Notes under the pieces: generated by a model
Told to the model about the DNA's origin: nothing
What the model saw: only the letters and a program-made list of their open reading frames with translations
Databases searched by the model: none
Shown here: positions 27,833 to 37,119 of the stretch, piece by piece
How the letters are laid out: the number at the start of each line of letters is the position of its first letter
How positions within the stretch are numbered: position 1 is the stretch's first letter
Program-made: the position numbers and the translations under genes
DNA from: Leptospira koniambonensis
Lineage (GTDB): Bacteria; Spirochaetota; Leptospiria; Leptospirales; Leptospiraceae
DNA length: 64,000 nt
Direction of reading: 5' to 3'
NCBI RefSeq assembly: GCF_004769555.1
Contig: NZ_RQFY01000012.1
Span: 62,001 to 126,000, forward strand

Positions 27833-29182
27833 ATGAGCGTGCTTGAAGTAGAAAAAAAGGCCGGTAAGGTTTATATAGAGACCTATGGCTGCCAGATGAA
27901 CGAATACGATTCTGGTATCGTGTCCAGTTTGATGCAAGGCGCTCAGTTTGAGACAGTTTCCGATCCGGAACTTTCTGACGTTATTTTCTTAAATACATGC
28001 GCAATCCGTGAAAATGCTCATGCAAAAATTTATGCGCGGCTCCAAGGTCTTGGATATCTGAAAAAAAGAAATCCGGACTTGGTGATTGGAGTTCTTGGAT
28101 GTATGGCCCAGAATCTGGGTGATGATCTTTTTCATCAGGAACTTCCTTTGGATTTGGTTGTTGGCCCTGATAATTACAGAACTCTTCCTGAATTGATCCA
28201 AACAATTCGTTCCGATAAACAACCTGTTTCTTTAACACGTCTTTCTAAAATTGAAACTTATGATGAGATAGAGCCTAGGGTCGTAAATGGTATCCAGGCA
28301 TTCGTTACGATCATGAGGGGCTGCAATAATTTCTGCACATTCTGCGTGGTTCCTTATACAAGAGGAAGAGAGAGAAGTAGAGATCCTCATTCTATCGTAA
28401 GAGAAACTCGTGACCTTGTTGCGCAAGGTGTAAAACAGCTTACTTTGCTTGGGCAGAATGTGAACTCTTATAAGTCAGAAGGCGTGGACTTTGCTGGGCT
28501 TGTTCGACTTCTATTAGAAGAAACTGATATAGAAAGAATTCGTTTTACTTCTCCTCACCCTAAAGATTTTCCAATGCATCTTTTGGAACTGATGGCTGAA
28601 AATCCTAGATTCTGTCCTAATATTCATCTTCCATTACAGTCTGGAAATACCGATGTACTTGAGAATATGAAAAGAACGTATTCCAAAGAAGAATTTTTGG
28701 AAGTAGTGGATCAAATCAAAACGATCGTTCCAAATGTTGGACTTACAACAGATATTATAGTAGGTTTCCCGGGAGAAACAGAAGAGCAATTCGAAGATAC
28801 TTTGGACATGGTCCGCAAAGTTGGCTTCGACATGGCATTCATGTTCAAGTATTCTGAGAGAGAGGGCACAATCGCTCAAAAAAGATATCCTGACGATGTG
28901 CCTGAAGAAGTAAAAGGAGAACGTCTTACAAAGCTCGTGGATCTTCAGACTTCTATTTCTGCGGAGCAAAACAAAGCAAGGATAGGCAAAGTATTTCCGA
29001 TCTTGGTAGAAGGTGCTTCTAAAAAATCTTCCAAGGAAGCTTGTGGTCGTACTCCTTGTGGAAGAATGACTGTTTTCAAATTACCGGAGAATGTTGATGT
29101 AGATTCTCTGATCGGAAAAACGGTTTCTGTTAAGATCAATTTTGCAACTAGCGCAACTCTCAAAGGAGAGGTGATAGAGTGA
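27833..29182 (+). CDS. miaB: tRNA-2-methylthio-N6-dimethylallyladenosine synthase MiaB
   Basis: 449 residues, normal. A radical-SAM methylthiotransferase that adds a methylthio group to i6A at position 37 of tRNAs reading UNN codons. The N-terminal UPF0004 domain has its three cluster cysteines ([26 protein letters not shown]). The radical SAM motif is [24 protein letters not shown]-terminal TRAM domain binds tRNA. The start ATG has no clear ribosome-binding site. The last bases overlap the LptF/LptG-family gene as GTGA. Confidence 0.95.
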   Translation: MSVLEVEKKAGKVYIETYGCQMNEYDSGIVSSLMQGAQFETVSDPELSDVIFLNTCAIRENAHAKIYARLQGLGYLKKRNPDLVIGVLGCMAQNLGDDLFHQELPLDLVVGPDNYRTLPELIQTIRSDKQPVSLTRLSKIETYDEIEPRVVNGIQAFVTIMRGCNNFCTFCVVPYTRGRERSRDPHSIVRETRDLVAQGVKQLTLLGQNVNSYKSEGVDFAGLVRLLLEETDIERIRFTSPHPKDFPMHLLELMAENPRFCPNIHLPLQSGNTDVLENMKRTYSKEEFLEVVDQIKTIVPNVGLTTDIIVGFPGETEEQFEDTLDMVRKVGFDMAFMFKYSEREGTIAQKRYPDDVPEEVKGERLTKLVDLQTSISAEQNKARIGKVFPILVEGASKKSSKEACGRTPCGRMTVFKLPENVDVDSLIGKTVSVKINFATSATLKGEVIE

Positions 29183-30960
29183 AGAAGATCTCCCGTACTT
29201 CGGGAGGCGATTCCTCTCCAAAGAAAAAAAAATCCGAAGCAACACATCGGACTGATACCACAGGTTTTGGAACAGAAGCCGCCGGAAAAGTAGCAGAAGG
29301 AAAAGACTTACGCTCCGTAAGGGTGCATAATGTTTCAGACCTTCCTCCAGGTTTTTTTGTTCATACTGATAGAGAGAAGTTTTGGAGATGGCTTCCTATC
29401 TTGGACCGTTATATTCTCTCCGAAATTGTTCCTTCTTTCTTAGTAGCACTTTTATTTTTCACAAGTATCTATATGGCCATCGCACTCAAGAGTATGATCG
29501 GTCTTTTTGTGGGGAAGGGTGTGGATCCTTTCCGACTTCTGGATTACTTCGGATATCTATTGGGAAATATTCTTCCTACAACTGCGCCTCTTGCTTGTTT
29601 GATGAGTGGTGTTATGGCAGCAGGAAGACTTTCTGGAGATTCAGAGATCACTGCGATACGTTCTGCTGGAATTGGATTTTCCCGTATTTATGTAGTGTTT
29701 GTGGGCTTCGGTGTATTCTTAGCCGCTCTAGTTGCATACCTATGCTTCTACCTTTCTCCTATCAATACCCGAAAAATGACAGAGTTCAATAAATGGGTTT
29801 TGGCTTATAATCCTCTTCTTGCTTTAACTCCTGGACAGTTTGCTGGGGACCAAGTGCAGAATATAGGCTCCGAAAAAGCGATTGCGATGTATACGGAAGG
29901 AGTGAACGCAAAAACGGGAGAACTTTCAGGAGTTCAGATCCGCGAATGGACTGTCTTTATTCCACAAAATCAAGATCCTTTTCTTCTTTCTATGGGGGCT
30001 GCGAATCGTCCTGTTCAATTAGGAGAATCTTATATTACACAGATCATTTCCGCGAAAAAAGGAACTCTAGTTGAGAAGAAGGGGCCTGATGGTGAATTCG
30101 AAAAATCCATTCGGTTGAAAGAAGCTTGGATCTTAGAATGGGACAAAGCTAAACAACAATTCTCGGTTGGAGATCTTCGAAAAGGGGAGATGGATTATAA
30201 TATTCCGAAAACGGAAGAGAAAAAAAGTTTAGTCATCAACGTGGATCCGGGTTCATTCACTCTTCTTACCTTGATTGATATCAGAAATAATATCAAAGCG
30301 GGAAGATTGGAAAAAATCCCTGGACTTGAAATTTTGCAAGAGTTGGGAATCCAATCGGACGGATCGGAAAATTTAAAAGATAGAGTTCTACGTTTACAAT
30401 TTGAATTGCCAGGGATCATGAGTGACCCGAAAATCTCGGATGCTCAGAAATCCCAGAGTGTTGCTATTGTTCTTCAGCTGACTACTTTATTAAAAGAAGC
30501 TAAAAAGAGAGTCTCTCAATTTGATGTGGAGATCCAAAGAAGATACGCGATCCCTGTTTCCTGCATTATTTTTTCCTTAGTTTCCTTACCTTTAGGTCTC
30601 GTAGTAAAACGTTCCGGCAAAGGGATGAGTTTTACAATGGCAGTGGTATTGATCATCGTGTATTGGGCACTTTTTACATTCGGATCGAATATTTCAGAAA
30701 ATTCCAAGTTCCCGGTTTGGCTCGGACCTTGGAGTGGGAACATTGCGATCGCGATCATTGGTTCAGTTGTTATGTTAAAACGAACCGATATGCGTTTTCC
30801 GCCAGCTTTAGTAAATTTCTTTCAGATCTTAGCTAAGTTCTTTTCCCCCGTTGCCCGCGTTTTTGCCCGGATAGAAGGACCCCTTTCCTCCCTAAAAACA
30901 AAATTGACAGAGGGACTCAAAAAATTATCCTTATGGAGAAATCGAGAAAATCGATACTGA
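29179..30960 (+). CDS. LptF/LptG family permease (YjgP/YjgQ)
   Basis: 593 residues, longer than the usual 350-400 because of an N-terminal extension of about 75 residues rich in Lys/Ser and a large periplasmic loop. The start is GTG, overlapping the miaB stop. Membrane segments typical of the family are present: [25 protein letters not shown], then [32 protein letters not shown], and a C-terminal trio beginning [19 protein letters not shown]. LptF and LptG form the inner-membrane half of the LPS exporter with LptB; which of the two this is cannot be told. No second copy is next to it. Confidence 0.88.
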   Translation: MKKISRTSGGDSSPKKKKSEATHRTDTTGFGTEAAGKVAEGKDLRSVRVHNVSDLPPGFFVHTDREKFWRWLPILDRYILSEIVPSFLVALLFFTSIYMAIALKSMIGLFVGKGVDPFRLLDYFGYLLGNILPTTAPLACLMSGVMAAGRLSGDSEITAIRSAGIGFSRIYVVFVGFGVFLAALVAYLCFYLSPINTRKMTEFNKWVLAYNPLLALTPGQFAGDQVQNIGSEKAIAMYTEGVNAKTGELSGVQIREWTVFIPQNQDPFLLSMGAANRPVQLGESYITQIISAKKGTLVEKKGPDGEFEKSIRLKEAWILEWDKAKQQFSVGDLRKGEMDYNIPKTEEKKSLVINVDPGSFTLLTLIDIRNNIKAGRLEKIPGLEILQELGIQSDGSENLKDRVLRLQFELPGIMSDPKISDAQKSQSVAIVLQLTTLLKEAKKRVSQFDVEIQRRYAIPVSCIIFSLVSLPLGLVVKRSGKGMSFTMAVVLIIVYWALFTFGSNISENSKFPVWLGPWSGNIAIAIIGSVVMLKRTDMRFPPALVNFFQILAKFFSPVARVFARIEGPLSSLKTKLTEGLKKLSLWRNRENRY

Positions 30961-31034
30961 TTTCCGTTTTTTAGAAGGACGGGATCGGCTTTCGACGTCT
31001 TATTTATGATGTCGAGTAAGGGGGAGAGTCGGCT

Positions 31035-31871
31035 TTGAAAACCGCGAATATTTGGCACATTACTTCCGGAGCTGAATTCCCCATACATATATGGAAACAT
31101 CCGAGAATTAATATCGAATTACGTAAGGTCCAGTTAAAGGACTACAGATCGATAGAATTAGATGCCCAGGATATCAATGTATTCTATGTGAATACTAACT
31201 TGAAAGAATGGTCTGAAATTAAGGAAGATTTCCTAAAACGTTTTGAACTTCATCCATTCGTTGCACTTACTATTATCTCCTCCCCCGAGGCTGAAGAAAT
31301 TTACAATAAACTTTCCCCTAAAGGTAAAACTGAGGTTTTAGAAAATCCGGTCCAGCCAAGGTCTTTAAGGATCATCTTAGACAGAGTGATCCAGACTGAG
31401 TTTTTCAAAATGGTGGCTAATGAGATCGGGAATAGCTGCCTCGCGAACGTGGGATTTTTCGAGGGAGTTTTCGAACTCGCTAATAAAGAATATAAAGATA
31501 CTCACAAGGCAAATGCAGCTCTTCATGCAATCCTTGAATTTGAAGTAAAGATTAAGAAGAACAACGAAGATATCAATAAAGCAATTGAAAGAGTGAATGA
31601 GCTTAAGAACCAAGAGCTTTTAACTCTTCATGAGAGACTGAAAGTTTCCGAGATCATAGACAATCTTAAAACTATGGAATTAAAACATGCGCTTGAGCTG
31701 AAAAAAGCTACAGAAAGAGCCTTGGAATATTCTAGCATAGAAGAGATCGAAATGAAAAACATCCTCGAAGCTCATACGAAACTGTTCGAATACACCGAAC
31801 AAGAGATCAAGGATCTAGTCGAGGAAAACAAACGTCTCAGAAAAGAATTAGGACTTCCTGAGAATAATTAG
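31035..31871 (+). CDS. Coiled-coil protein with pseudo-receiver-like N-terminus
   Basis: 278 residues. A TTG start with GGGGAGA nine bases upstream. Residues about 50-120 alternate sheet and helix like a response-regulator receiver ([29 protein letters not shown], and a [17 protein letters not shown] ending where receivers have a lysine-proline), but no phosphoacceptor Asp in the usual place is convincing. The second half is a long coiled coil full of Lys and Glu. I would call it a protein with a possible degenerate receiver, probably a scaffold. It stands alone. Confidence 0.55.
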   Translation: MKTANIWHITSGAEFPIHIWKHPRINIELRKVQLKDYRSIELDAQDINVFYVNTNLKEWSEIKEDFLKRFELHPFVALTIISSPEAEEIYNKLSPKGKTEVLENPVQPRSLRIILDRVIQTEFFKMVANEIGNSCLANVGFFEGVFELANKEYKDTHKANAALHAILEFEVKIKKNNEDINKAIERVNELKNQELLTLHERLKVSEIIDNLKTMELKHALELKKATERALEYSSIEEIEMKNILEAHTKLFEYTEQEIKDLVEENKRLRKELGLPENN

Positions 31872-31879
31872 AACGGTTT

Positions 31880-31895
31880 GTCGGAATTCCGACAA
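31880..31895. repeat. Palindrome TGTCGGAATTCCGACA
   Basis: A perfect 16-bp palindrome just after the 31035 gene. It belongs to a group of related sites around GGA-TTCC found at several intergenic positions in this window. Confidence 0.5.
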
Positions 31896-31938
31896 CACAC
31901 GTTTGATATACTGTGTAGTCCTTACAAGCTCTGGATCT

Positions 31939-32745
31939 TTACTCTCTCGCAAACAATTCTAAAACTTTTTTGAATTCGTAGGAATTCCTACCGTAGGCTT
32001 TTTCAGCGTATAAGATCCCGTGTTTCTTTCTTCTGTCCTTATAATAGTCCATACCTTCTGGATGGCCGGACTTCTTAGCTGAAAGATAAAGTCTTTCGTA
32101 ACAATGAGATAAAATACGATGAGGTTCCGCTTCATCGTTAAATTTAGGATCCAGAGAAATATACTTCTCCAAAAATTCTGCAGACTGGTTAAAGTTTTTA
32201 AGAGCGTACTGGTGTTTGATAAATTCTCTATAAACTCCAGCTTGTAATTCTAAGAAAGATTCAGATTTCCTAATGTTTGGGTTTGCGATCTTATCCAGAT
32301 TTTTCATCGCAAGAGAAAGATTTTTAACTGAATCCAGTCTTGCCTTGGTGAGTTCTCTATTCCAAACTCTTTCAGCGTTTTCCAATCGGGTCTTTCTTTG
32401 CCAAGGGAATCTTTCCGAATCAAGGACCTTACCTTCTTCTTTTTCCCTTTTGGATTTGATATTGTCCGAAACTTTTCTGAAACCATCCAAGGCAGCGGAA
32501 AAATATTCTTCCGTTCTTTCTAATGCTTGTTTGGAATTTCCTTCTGAAAAATCTCCTAAGAAATCAATGTCCTTAAATTCGTTGGGATCATCACTCCAGG
32601 GGCCGTCTTTTGCAGATTCAGGGATCAAGATCTCCAGTCTTTTGGGGCGATCATGTGGATCTTCTTGGGAAAATAGAAAGGAGGAAGAGGGGATCAGTAG
32701 CAATAAAAGCAAAGATCTTAAGCATGAAAGCTTAACGAGTTTCAT
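31939..32745 (-). CDS. Flagellar-coiling protein (FcpA/FcpB) family, probable FcpB
   Basis: 268 residues from the ATG at 32745 (GTG at 32751 is also in frame). A signal peptide ends near SSSFLFSQ. The remainder is helical. The C-terminal half (PNIRKSESFLELQAGVYREF through AEPHRILSHCYERLYL and DYYKDRRKKHGILYAEKAYG) matches, from memory, the pattern of the Leptospira flagellar sheath proteins FcpA and FcpB (NPDLRxxxEF, VYR, PAHKYL, KYRYKKNVHLL, KYG). These coat the endoflagellar filament and give it its coiled shape. Which paralogue it is needs an alignment. It is transcribed divergently from mgsA. Confidence 0.65.
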   Translation of the reverse strand: MKLVKLSCLRSLLLLLLIPSSSFLFSQEDPHDRPKRLEILIPESAKDGPWSDDPNEFKDIDFLGDFSEGNSKQALERTEEYFSAALDGFRKVSDNIKSKREKEEGKVLDSERFPWQRKTRLENAERVWNRELTKARLDSVKNLSLAMKNLDKIANPNIRKSESFLELQAGVYREFIKHQYALKNFNQSAEFLEKYISLDPKFNDEAEPHRILSHCYERLYLSAKKSGHPEGMDYYKDRRKKHGILYAEKAYGRNSYEFKKVLELFARE

Positions 32746-32838
32746 TAGCACTAGGATCGGGAAACCGCTTCGAGAGATAAACTATAAAAAAGGTTTCATT
32801 AGGAAAGCCTTCCGATGAATTTGATTTAGGAGCAAAAT

Positions 32839-33285
32839 ATGCAAAGCCCCGAGGTCCCAAAAACGAAACGTATCGTGCTTATCGCACACGATAATAAAAA
32901 AGAAGATCTAGTGGAATGGGTACAACTTCATAAGGACATACTTTCCAAACATCATCTCTATGCGACAGGGACAACCGGAAAGATCGTCCATGAAAAAGCG
33001 GATCTGCCTGTTCATAGATTTTTGTCCGGCCCGCTCGGTGGAGACCAACAGATCGGTGCGAAGATCGTAGATGGAGAGATAGACGTGGTAATCTTCTTTT
33101 GGGATCCATTGACGGCTCAACCTCATGATCCGGATGTTAAGGCTCTTTTGAGAATTGCAGTACTTTATAATATTCCGATTGCTAATAATAGAAGGTCAGC
33201 TGATTACTTGATCTCTTCTGACCTTCTCGCAACATCTTATAAAAAAACTACAATCGATTACAATACAGGGCTTCCGATTTACTGA
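32839..33285 (+). CDS. mgsA: Methylglyoxal synthase
   Basis: 148 residues, the family length, with GGAG seven bases before the ATG. The enzyme turns dihydroxyacetone phosphate into methylglyoxal and phosphate, a bypass of lower glycolysis used under phosphate limitation. All motifs are present: LIAHDNKKEDLV, ATGTTGKIV, GPLGGDQQIGAKI with the catalytic Asp, FFWDPLTAQPHDPDVKALLR with the second Asp and His. It is monocistronic and converges on the Cys-rich lipoprotein gene with a one-base gap. Confidence 0.95.
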   Translation: MQSPEVPKTKRIVLIAHDNKKEDLVEWVQLHKDILSKHHLYATGTTGKIVHEKADLPVHRFLSGPLGGDQQIGAKIVDGEIDVVIFFWDPLTAQPHDPDVKALLRIAVLYNIPIANNRRSADYLISSDLLATSYKKTTIDYNTGLPIY

Positions 33286-33286
33286 G

Positions 33287-33688
33287 TTATTTGCCTTCTT
33301 CAGTAAACGCTGCCCTATACGCTTCGGGAGGGCAGGTTAGATGACTGCAAGAATAAGAATCAGAAGAAGCCTGGCTCCAAGTCCCTAATTCTACCAACTC
33401 ATCGCAGGAAATCTTATAAGAGTTTGATTTACCTTTGCCGGCAGGGATGCCTGCGCAGGAAAAAACTGGGATCTGCTTATAACAGGAACAATTTCCCTCA
33501 AAAGCTCTCGTATCTGAACAATAAACACAATCTGACCTTTGATTTCCATTTAATGCTGCGGAGATCAATGACTGGTTTTGATAATCCTCCTTCTCCTTTT
33601 TTGTTTGTGGGTCAGAAGTGCAAGATGCAAGTAATAATATTATAAATATGTAAATTGAAAAGTATCTAAAATTCATAAAATTCCTCAT
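33287..33688 (-). CDS. Cysteine-rich lipoprotein coupled to the TonB receptor
   Basis: 133 residues, signal sequence ending IIILLLASC-like (lipobox LLASC). The mature protein has eight further cysteines, including CVYCSD and NCSCYK, so it should be disulfide-bonded or metal-binding in the periplasm. The start overlaps the receptor stop as ATGA, which implies translational coupling and a function tied to the receptor, for example as an accessory binding protein. No family is recognised. Confidence 0.7.
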   Translation of the reverse strand: MRNFMNFRYFSIYIFIILLLASCTSDPQTKKEKEDYQNQSLISAALNGNQRSDCVYCSDTRAFEGNCSCYKQIPVFSCAGIPAGKGKSNSYKISCDELVELGTWSQASSDSYSCSHLTCPPEAYRAAFTEEGK

Positions 33689-36093
33689 TCGGAGATCAGA
33701 GTAAAAGGGATCGTCGATTTGAAAGTGACATTTGTCCCTGGATTCAAAGCGTATTCCTTATAACGGCTTAGATGATTCACATATTCTTTGTCGAAAATGT
33801 TTAGAATAACTACGTCGAAGGTTGCAGATTCAGTTCCATTCGTTAAACCAGGAATTTCTCCGCCAAAACCGACATCGTATAAATTATAACCTTGTGTCGG
33901 AGTTTCCAATTTATCTACCTTATACTGGGACTGAACGAAAGTGCCGTTCACAGAGAAATAAGGTTTAGAAATCCCAAAAAGTTTATCAGTAGTAAATCTA
34001 AGACCTAAACGAGCACGATTCGGAGTCATTCTAGGAAGATACTTATTGTTAATATCAGAATATACTGAATTAGGATCGGTGGCTCCAGGATTCAGAGTGA
34101 TTTCTGGAGGAATATTTTTTTGTATGGTCGCTCTTAGGATATCTATACCACCTATGAGAACTAACCATGAAGTCGCTTGGGCTTGAAAGCTAAATTCTCC
34201 ACCTTCTAATTTCGCTGCATCTTGCCTGTATCTATAAACGGGAAGCCCTGAATCGGAGTCAAATGCGCCTGCACTTACAGAATAAATATAATTATCTATT
34301 TTATTTCTGAATACACTTAGTTCTGCTTGGAACTTATCGTTTGCAAAACGAACAGAAGCATCATAGTTTAAAGAAGTTTCCGGCCTTAAACTATCTTTAC
34401 CTATCTCGAATCTACCGCTCCCTTCATGAACACCATTAGCAAATAATTCGAAAGGAGTTGGGGCCCTAAAACCTCTACCAGCATTTAAAGCCAAAGAAAA
34501 ATCTTTTGCAAATTTCCAAACAGTTCCTAGACTTCCAGTGCTTGCAGAATAATTTCTGGTCTGTTCCAAATTCCCGAGATCTGCGTTAGCTCTAATGTCC
34601 ATACTTCTTTTGTCAGTCCGAGCACCTGCAGAAAAACTAAAGTCTCCCAGTTTCCATTCTTCGAATAGGAAGAATCCGATATTACTTAAACCATAACCTG
34701 GGATCAAGGGTTCGGTTCCGATCGTATTACTTCTTTGTTGCATTCCTGAAATACCTACAGTACCTTTCAGGCCCTTCCATTCCTTGTGATGGATTTTTGC
34801 ATCTGCAGTAGTAGTATCCAAAGAAAGGTTTAAACCCTGTTTATAATCATACTTATTCACTTGATAAGCAGAAGCAGCCTTGGTGAAAGAATCGATAGAA
34901 GGATCCAATAATGTATCCTTGATCGGCATATACCTATTTTTATCTTCAATCTCTCTACGATTGTTTCTTTGGTAAGCCGCATCTAGTTCTACATTTACGT
35001 AAGGAAGAATGAAGAATGCGTGCATATGAGTTTTCTGATGAAGAACAGTCTGGTATGCAGTCGAACCAGGAGATTCATTCGGATTATCATATAAATCCTG
35101 CTCTTGGTATCTTTGGAAAGAATCCACATAGAAATTCCCCCAAGAACCATCGGTCCCTATCGAAGCATTTACGTTTCTTTCATGAAAACCTGTATTAGGA
35201 AGAGTCCCTTTTGGAGTAGTGATCCTTCCAGCTTTTCGAGTATCGGTTTGCACTCTATATCCGAAGTTGGTTTCTTTATGATAACCGAAAAGAGAGATCG
35301 CGCCTGCATCTTGTTTATTGTTTGAAAAACTATTCGTAGAAACTGTTCCTCCTAAAAGAGGGGCACCGTCTTTTGCAGTAGGCGCCTTGGAACGGATCAC
35401 ATTAACTACACCGCCTAGAGCGTCGGAACCATAAAGAACAGATCCAGGACCTCTCACAATTTCCATCTTATCTATATTAAATGCATCTAAATCGACTGTA
35501 TGATCGTCGCCGAATTGTTGTTCTTCTTGTCTTACTCCATCGGTCATTACCAAAACTCTTTGTCCCGTTAAACCTCTGATCACTGGCTTAGAAGTTCCAG
35601 CGCCAGTAGTCAGGGTTGCAGTTCCTGGAGTATTTTCCAAGGCAGACATAACGTTCTGTCCTCTCAATCTTTGCAATTGTCTGCCTTCTAAAACTGTCGT
35701 AGGCTGTGGGGTTGATAAAAAATCAGAAGCTAAGGTTTTGGCGGTAACATTGATCGCTATACCTTCTAATAGAGAAGGTTTTAAAACTATATCTAAAACT
35801 TTATCTAGATCCTTTACTTCGAATCTTTCGGTTTTTAATTCATAGTTTGGAGCAGAAGCAACTAACGTGTAATTTCCCGGGGAAACATGTTGGAATTCAA
35901 AACTGCCGTCCTTACCTGATCTGGACACGAACTTGTTTTCGGTAAGGAATAGTTTGGCGCCCGAGATGGGACGTCCTTCCGAATCTTTAAGAATCCCTCT
36001 GACATTCACATCCAGGGAAAAAACTTCTGAAAAAGGCAAAAATAAGCCGATAAAAACAGGTAATAAATTAAATTTATATAAAATACTTTTCAT
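33685..36093 (-). CDS. TonB-dependent outer-membrane receptor
   Basis: 802 residues. After a signal peptide (to about residue 28) there is a carboxypeptidase-regulatory-like beta-sandwich (GILKDSEGRPISGAKLFL), then a plug domain (TPQPTTVLEGRQLQRLRG, ALENTPGTAT, VRQEEQQFGDDHTVDLDAFNIDKMEIVRGPGSVLYGSDALGGVVNVI) and a 22-strand barrel ending in a typical aromatic-free TLISE tail. The GDDHT insertion in the plug is suggestive of metal-chelating His/Asp residues as in zinc or copper receptors; substrate is inferred, not shown. The unit sits behind a Fur-like box with a HxH/CxxC protein upstream. Confidence 0.85.
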   Translation of the reverse strand: MKSILYKFNLLPVFIGLFLPFSEVFSLDVNVRGILKDSEGRPISGAKLFLTENKFVSRSGKDGSFEFQHVSPGNYTLVASAPNYELKTERFEVKDLDKVLDIVLKPSLLEGIAINVTAKTLASDFLSTPQPTTVLEGRQLQRLRGQNVMSALENTPGTATLTTGAGTSKPVIRGLTGQRVLVMTDGVRQEEQQFGDDHTVDLDAFNIDKMEIVRGPGSVLYGSDALGGVVNVIRSKAPTAKDGAPLLGGTVSTNSFSNNKQDAGAISLFGYHKETNFGYRVQTDTRKAGRITTPKGTLPNTGFHERNVNASIGTDGSWGNFYVDSFQRYQEQDLYDNPNESPGSTAYQTVLHQKTHMHAFFILPYVNVELDAAYQRNNRREIEDKNRYMPIKDTLLDPSIDSFTKAASAYQVNKYDYKQGLNLSLDTTTADAKIHHKEWKGLKGTVGISGMQQRSNTIGTEPLIPGYGLSNIGFFLFEEWKLGDFSFSAGARTDKRSMDIRANADLGNLEQTRNYSASTGSLGTVWKFAKDFSLALNAGRGFRAPTPFELFANGVHEGSGRFEIGKDSLRPETSLNYDASVRFANDKFQAELSVFRNKIDNYIYSVSAGAFDSDSGLPVYRYRQDAAKLEGGEFSFQAQATSWLVLIGGIDILRATIQKNIPPEITLNPGATDPNSVYSDINNKYLPRMTPNRARLGLRFTTDKLFGISKPYFSVNGTFVQSQYKVDKLETPTQGYNLYDVGFGGEIPGLTNGTESATFDVVILNIFDKEYVNHLSRYKEYALNPGTNVTFKSTIPFTLISE

Positions 36094-36199
36094 TCTTCCT
36101 AAACTCCAGGCCGTTCAGGCCGGGTTCTTCATATACAAAATAAAATTCAAAGCGGATCGCAGATGCCAAAACCGCCGAAAACTATAGATACGGATAAGA

Positions 36200-36529
36200 T
36201 TAGGAAAAATAAGGAGGGGATCTTTCTCTAAATATTCCCGATTGGGAATTTTGAATAGGAATTAATTCATGTATTATGAATTCGTTATATTCAAGAACGG
36301 GTTGTTCTGATTTCGGACCTTGAACGAAGTCTGCTGCTGAGTTTATTTGGGTGTGAATACAAACAAGGCAAGAGTCCGAAGAAATTTTAGAAGAGTGTTT
36401 GGAAAATATCCCCTTTTCGGATATATCTAAATGTGAGTGGGTACTTGTAAGTAAGAGTCCGCCGCAAAAAGCAGCCAGCGCAAAGAAGGATCTAAACCCG
36501 TTTTTTCGCCTTCCTACTAAAGGTCCCAT
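36200..36529 (-). CDS. Small exported HxH/CxxC protein upstream of TonB receptor
   Basis: 109 residues. A basic start (MGPLVGRRKNGFRSF) leads into a hydrophobic segment that should export or anchor it. The rest contains THSHLD and a CLVCIHT motif and resembles the small metal-related proteins often encoded before metal-type TonB receptors (DUF2946-like layout), but I cannot assign it firmly. The ATG is not preceded by a ribosome-binding site; a promoter and operator lie directly upstream, so the mRNA may be leaderless. Read with the receptor 107 bp downstream as one metal-acquisition unit. Confidence 0.6.
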   Translation of the reverse strand: MGPLVGRRKNGFRSFFALAAFCGGLLLTSTHSHLDISEKGIFSKHSSKISSDSCLVCIHTQINSAADFVQGPKSEQPVLEYNEFIIHELIPIQNSQSGIFRERSPPYFS

Positions 36530-36535
36530 TTTTTC

Positions 36536-36560
36536 AATAATGATAAATCGTTATTAATAA
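36536..36560. promoter_or_regulatory. Fur/Zur-type operator before the TonB unit
   Basis: The stretch contains ATAATGATAAATCGTTATT, which is close to the classical Fur box (GATAATGATAATCATTATC) apart from one extra base and two substitutions, and is an imperfect inverted repeat. It lies 7 bp upstream of the first ATG of the minus-strand unit and overlaps a plausible promoter (TTGCTT and CATTAT, 16-base spacer, read on the minus strand). A Fur-superfamily repressor sensing iron or zinc is the natural candidate. Confidence 0.5.
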
Positions 36561-36592
36561 GCAAGTAATTTTTTGGTCACCTCTATCTGAAC

Positions 36593-37084
36593 TCAAGGCA
36601 TGGGCTCTTTTGTTTTTCCGCAGAACTCGATCCTATAATTACATCCGATCTGTTTCGCAGTGATTTTATGCCGAGCATGGAATTCATTTTTCATGGTCTT
36701 CTCGAGTAGGAATTCAAACAAAAAGTGATTTGCATACCAAGGAGGGCTACAAGAGATCCTATCTTCTAAGATTGAAGAATTTTCACTTGTTTGGATAAAG
36801 ATATGTTCATGTTTAAATTTCGCAAAAGGCCCAGATTCTTGGATATCAACGAAACGTTTTTCTGGATCTAATTCAGTATGCAAAGCTACCCAATGGAAAG
36901 AAATCCCTGGAAAAATTTTCACTCTTACAATTGCTTTTGAACCAGGCTCCAAGGATGGAGGAGGGGAAATGATATCTGCTTTTTTAGAAGATCCTACCAG
37001 AGAAGAAAATCCTTCTGGACCTGCATGAAATCCAAATAATTCGGAAACTTTACAATCGAATTCGGAACGACAAATAAATATCAT
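36593..37084 (-). CDS. SRPBCC (START-like) ligand-binding domain protein
   Basis: 163 residues, a single SRPBCC domain. The pattern VSELFGFHAGPEGFSSLV, then VRVKIFPGISFHWVALHTELDPEKRFVDIQESGPFAKFKHEHIF and DRISCSPP fits the COG4276 group (helix-grip fold with a hydrophobic cavity). These bind or transform small hydrophobic ligands; no specific ligand is known. It starts 35 bp past the stop of the TPR gene downstream of it in transcription order and may head that operon. Confidence 0.78.
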   Translation of the reverse strand: MIFICRSEFDCKVSELFGFHAGPEGFSSLVGSSKKADIISPPPSLEPGSKAIVRVKIFPGISFHWVALHTELDPEKRFVDIQESGPFAKFKHEHIFIQTSENSSILEDRISCSPPWYANHFLFEFLLEKTMKNEFHARHKITAKQIGCNYRIEFCGKTKEPMP

Positions 37085-37119
37085 GAGAATTCCAAAAACA
37101 TTAATAAATCAGAATATAC

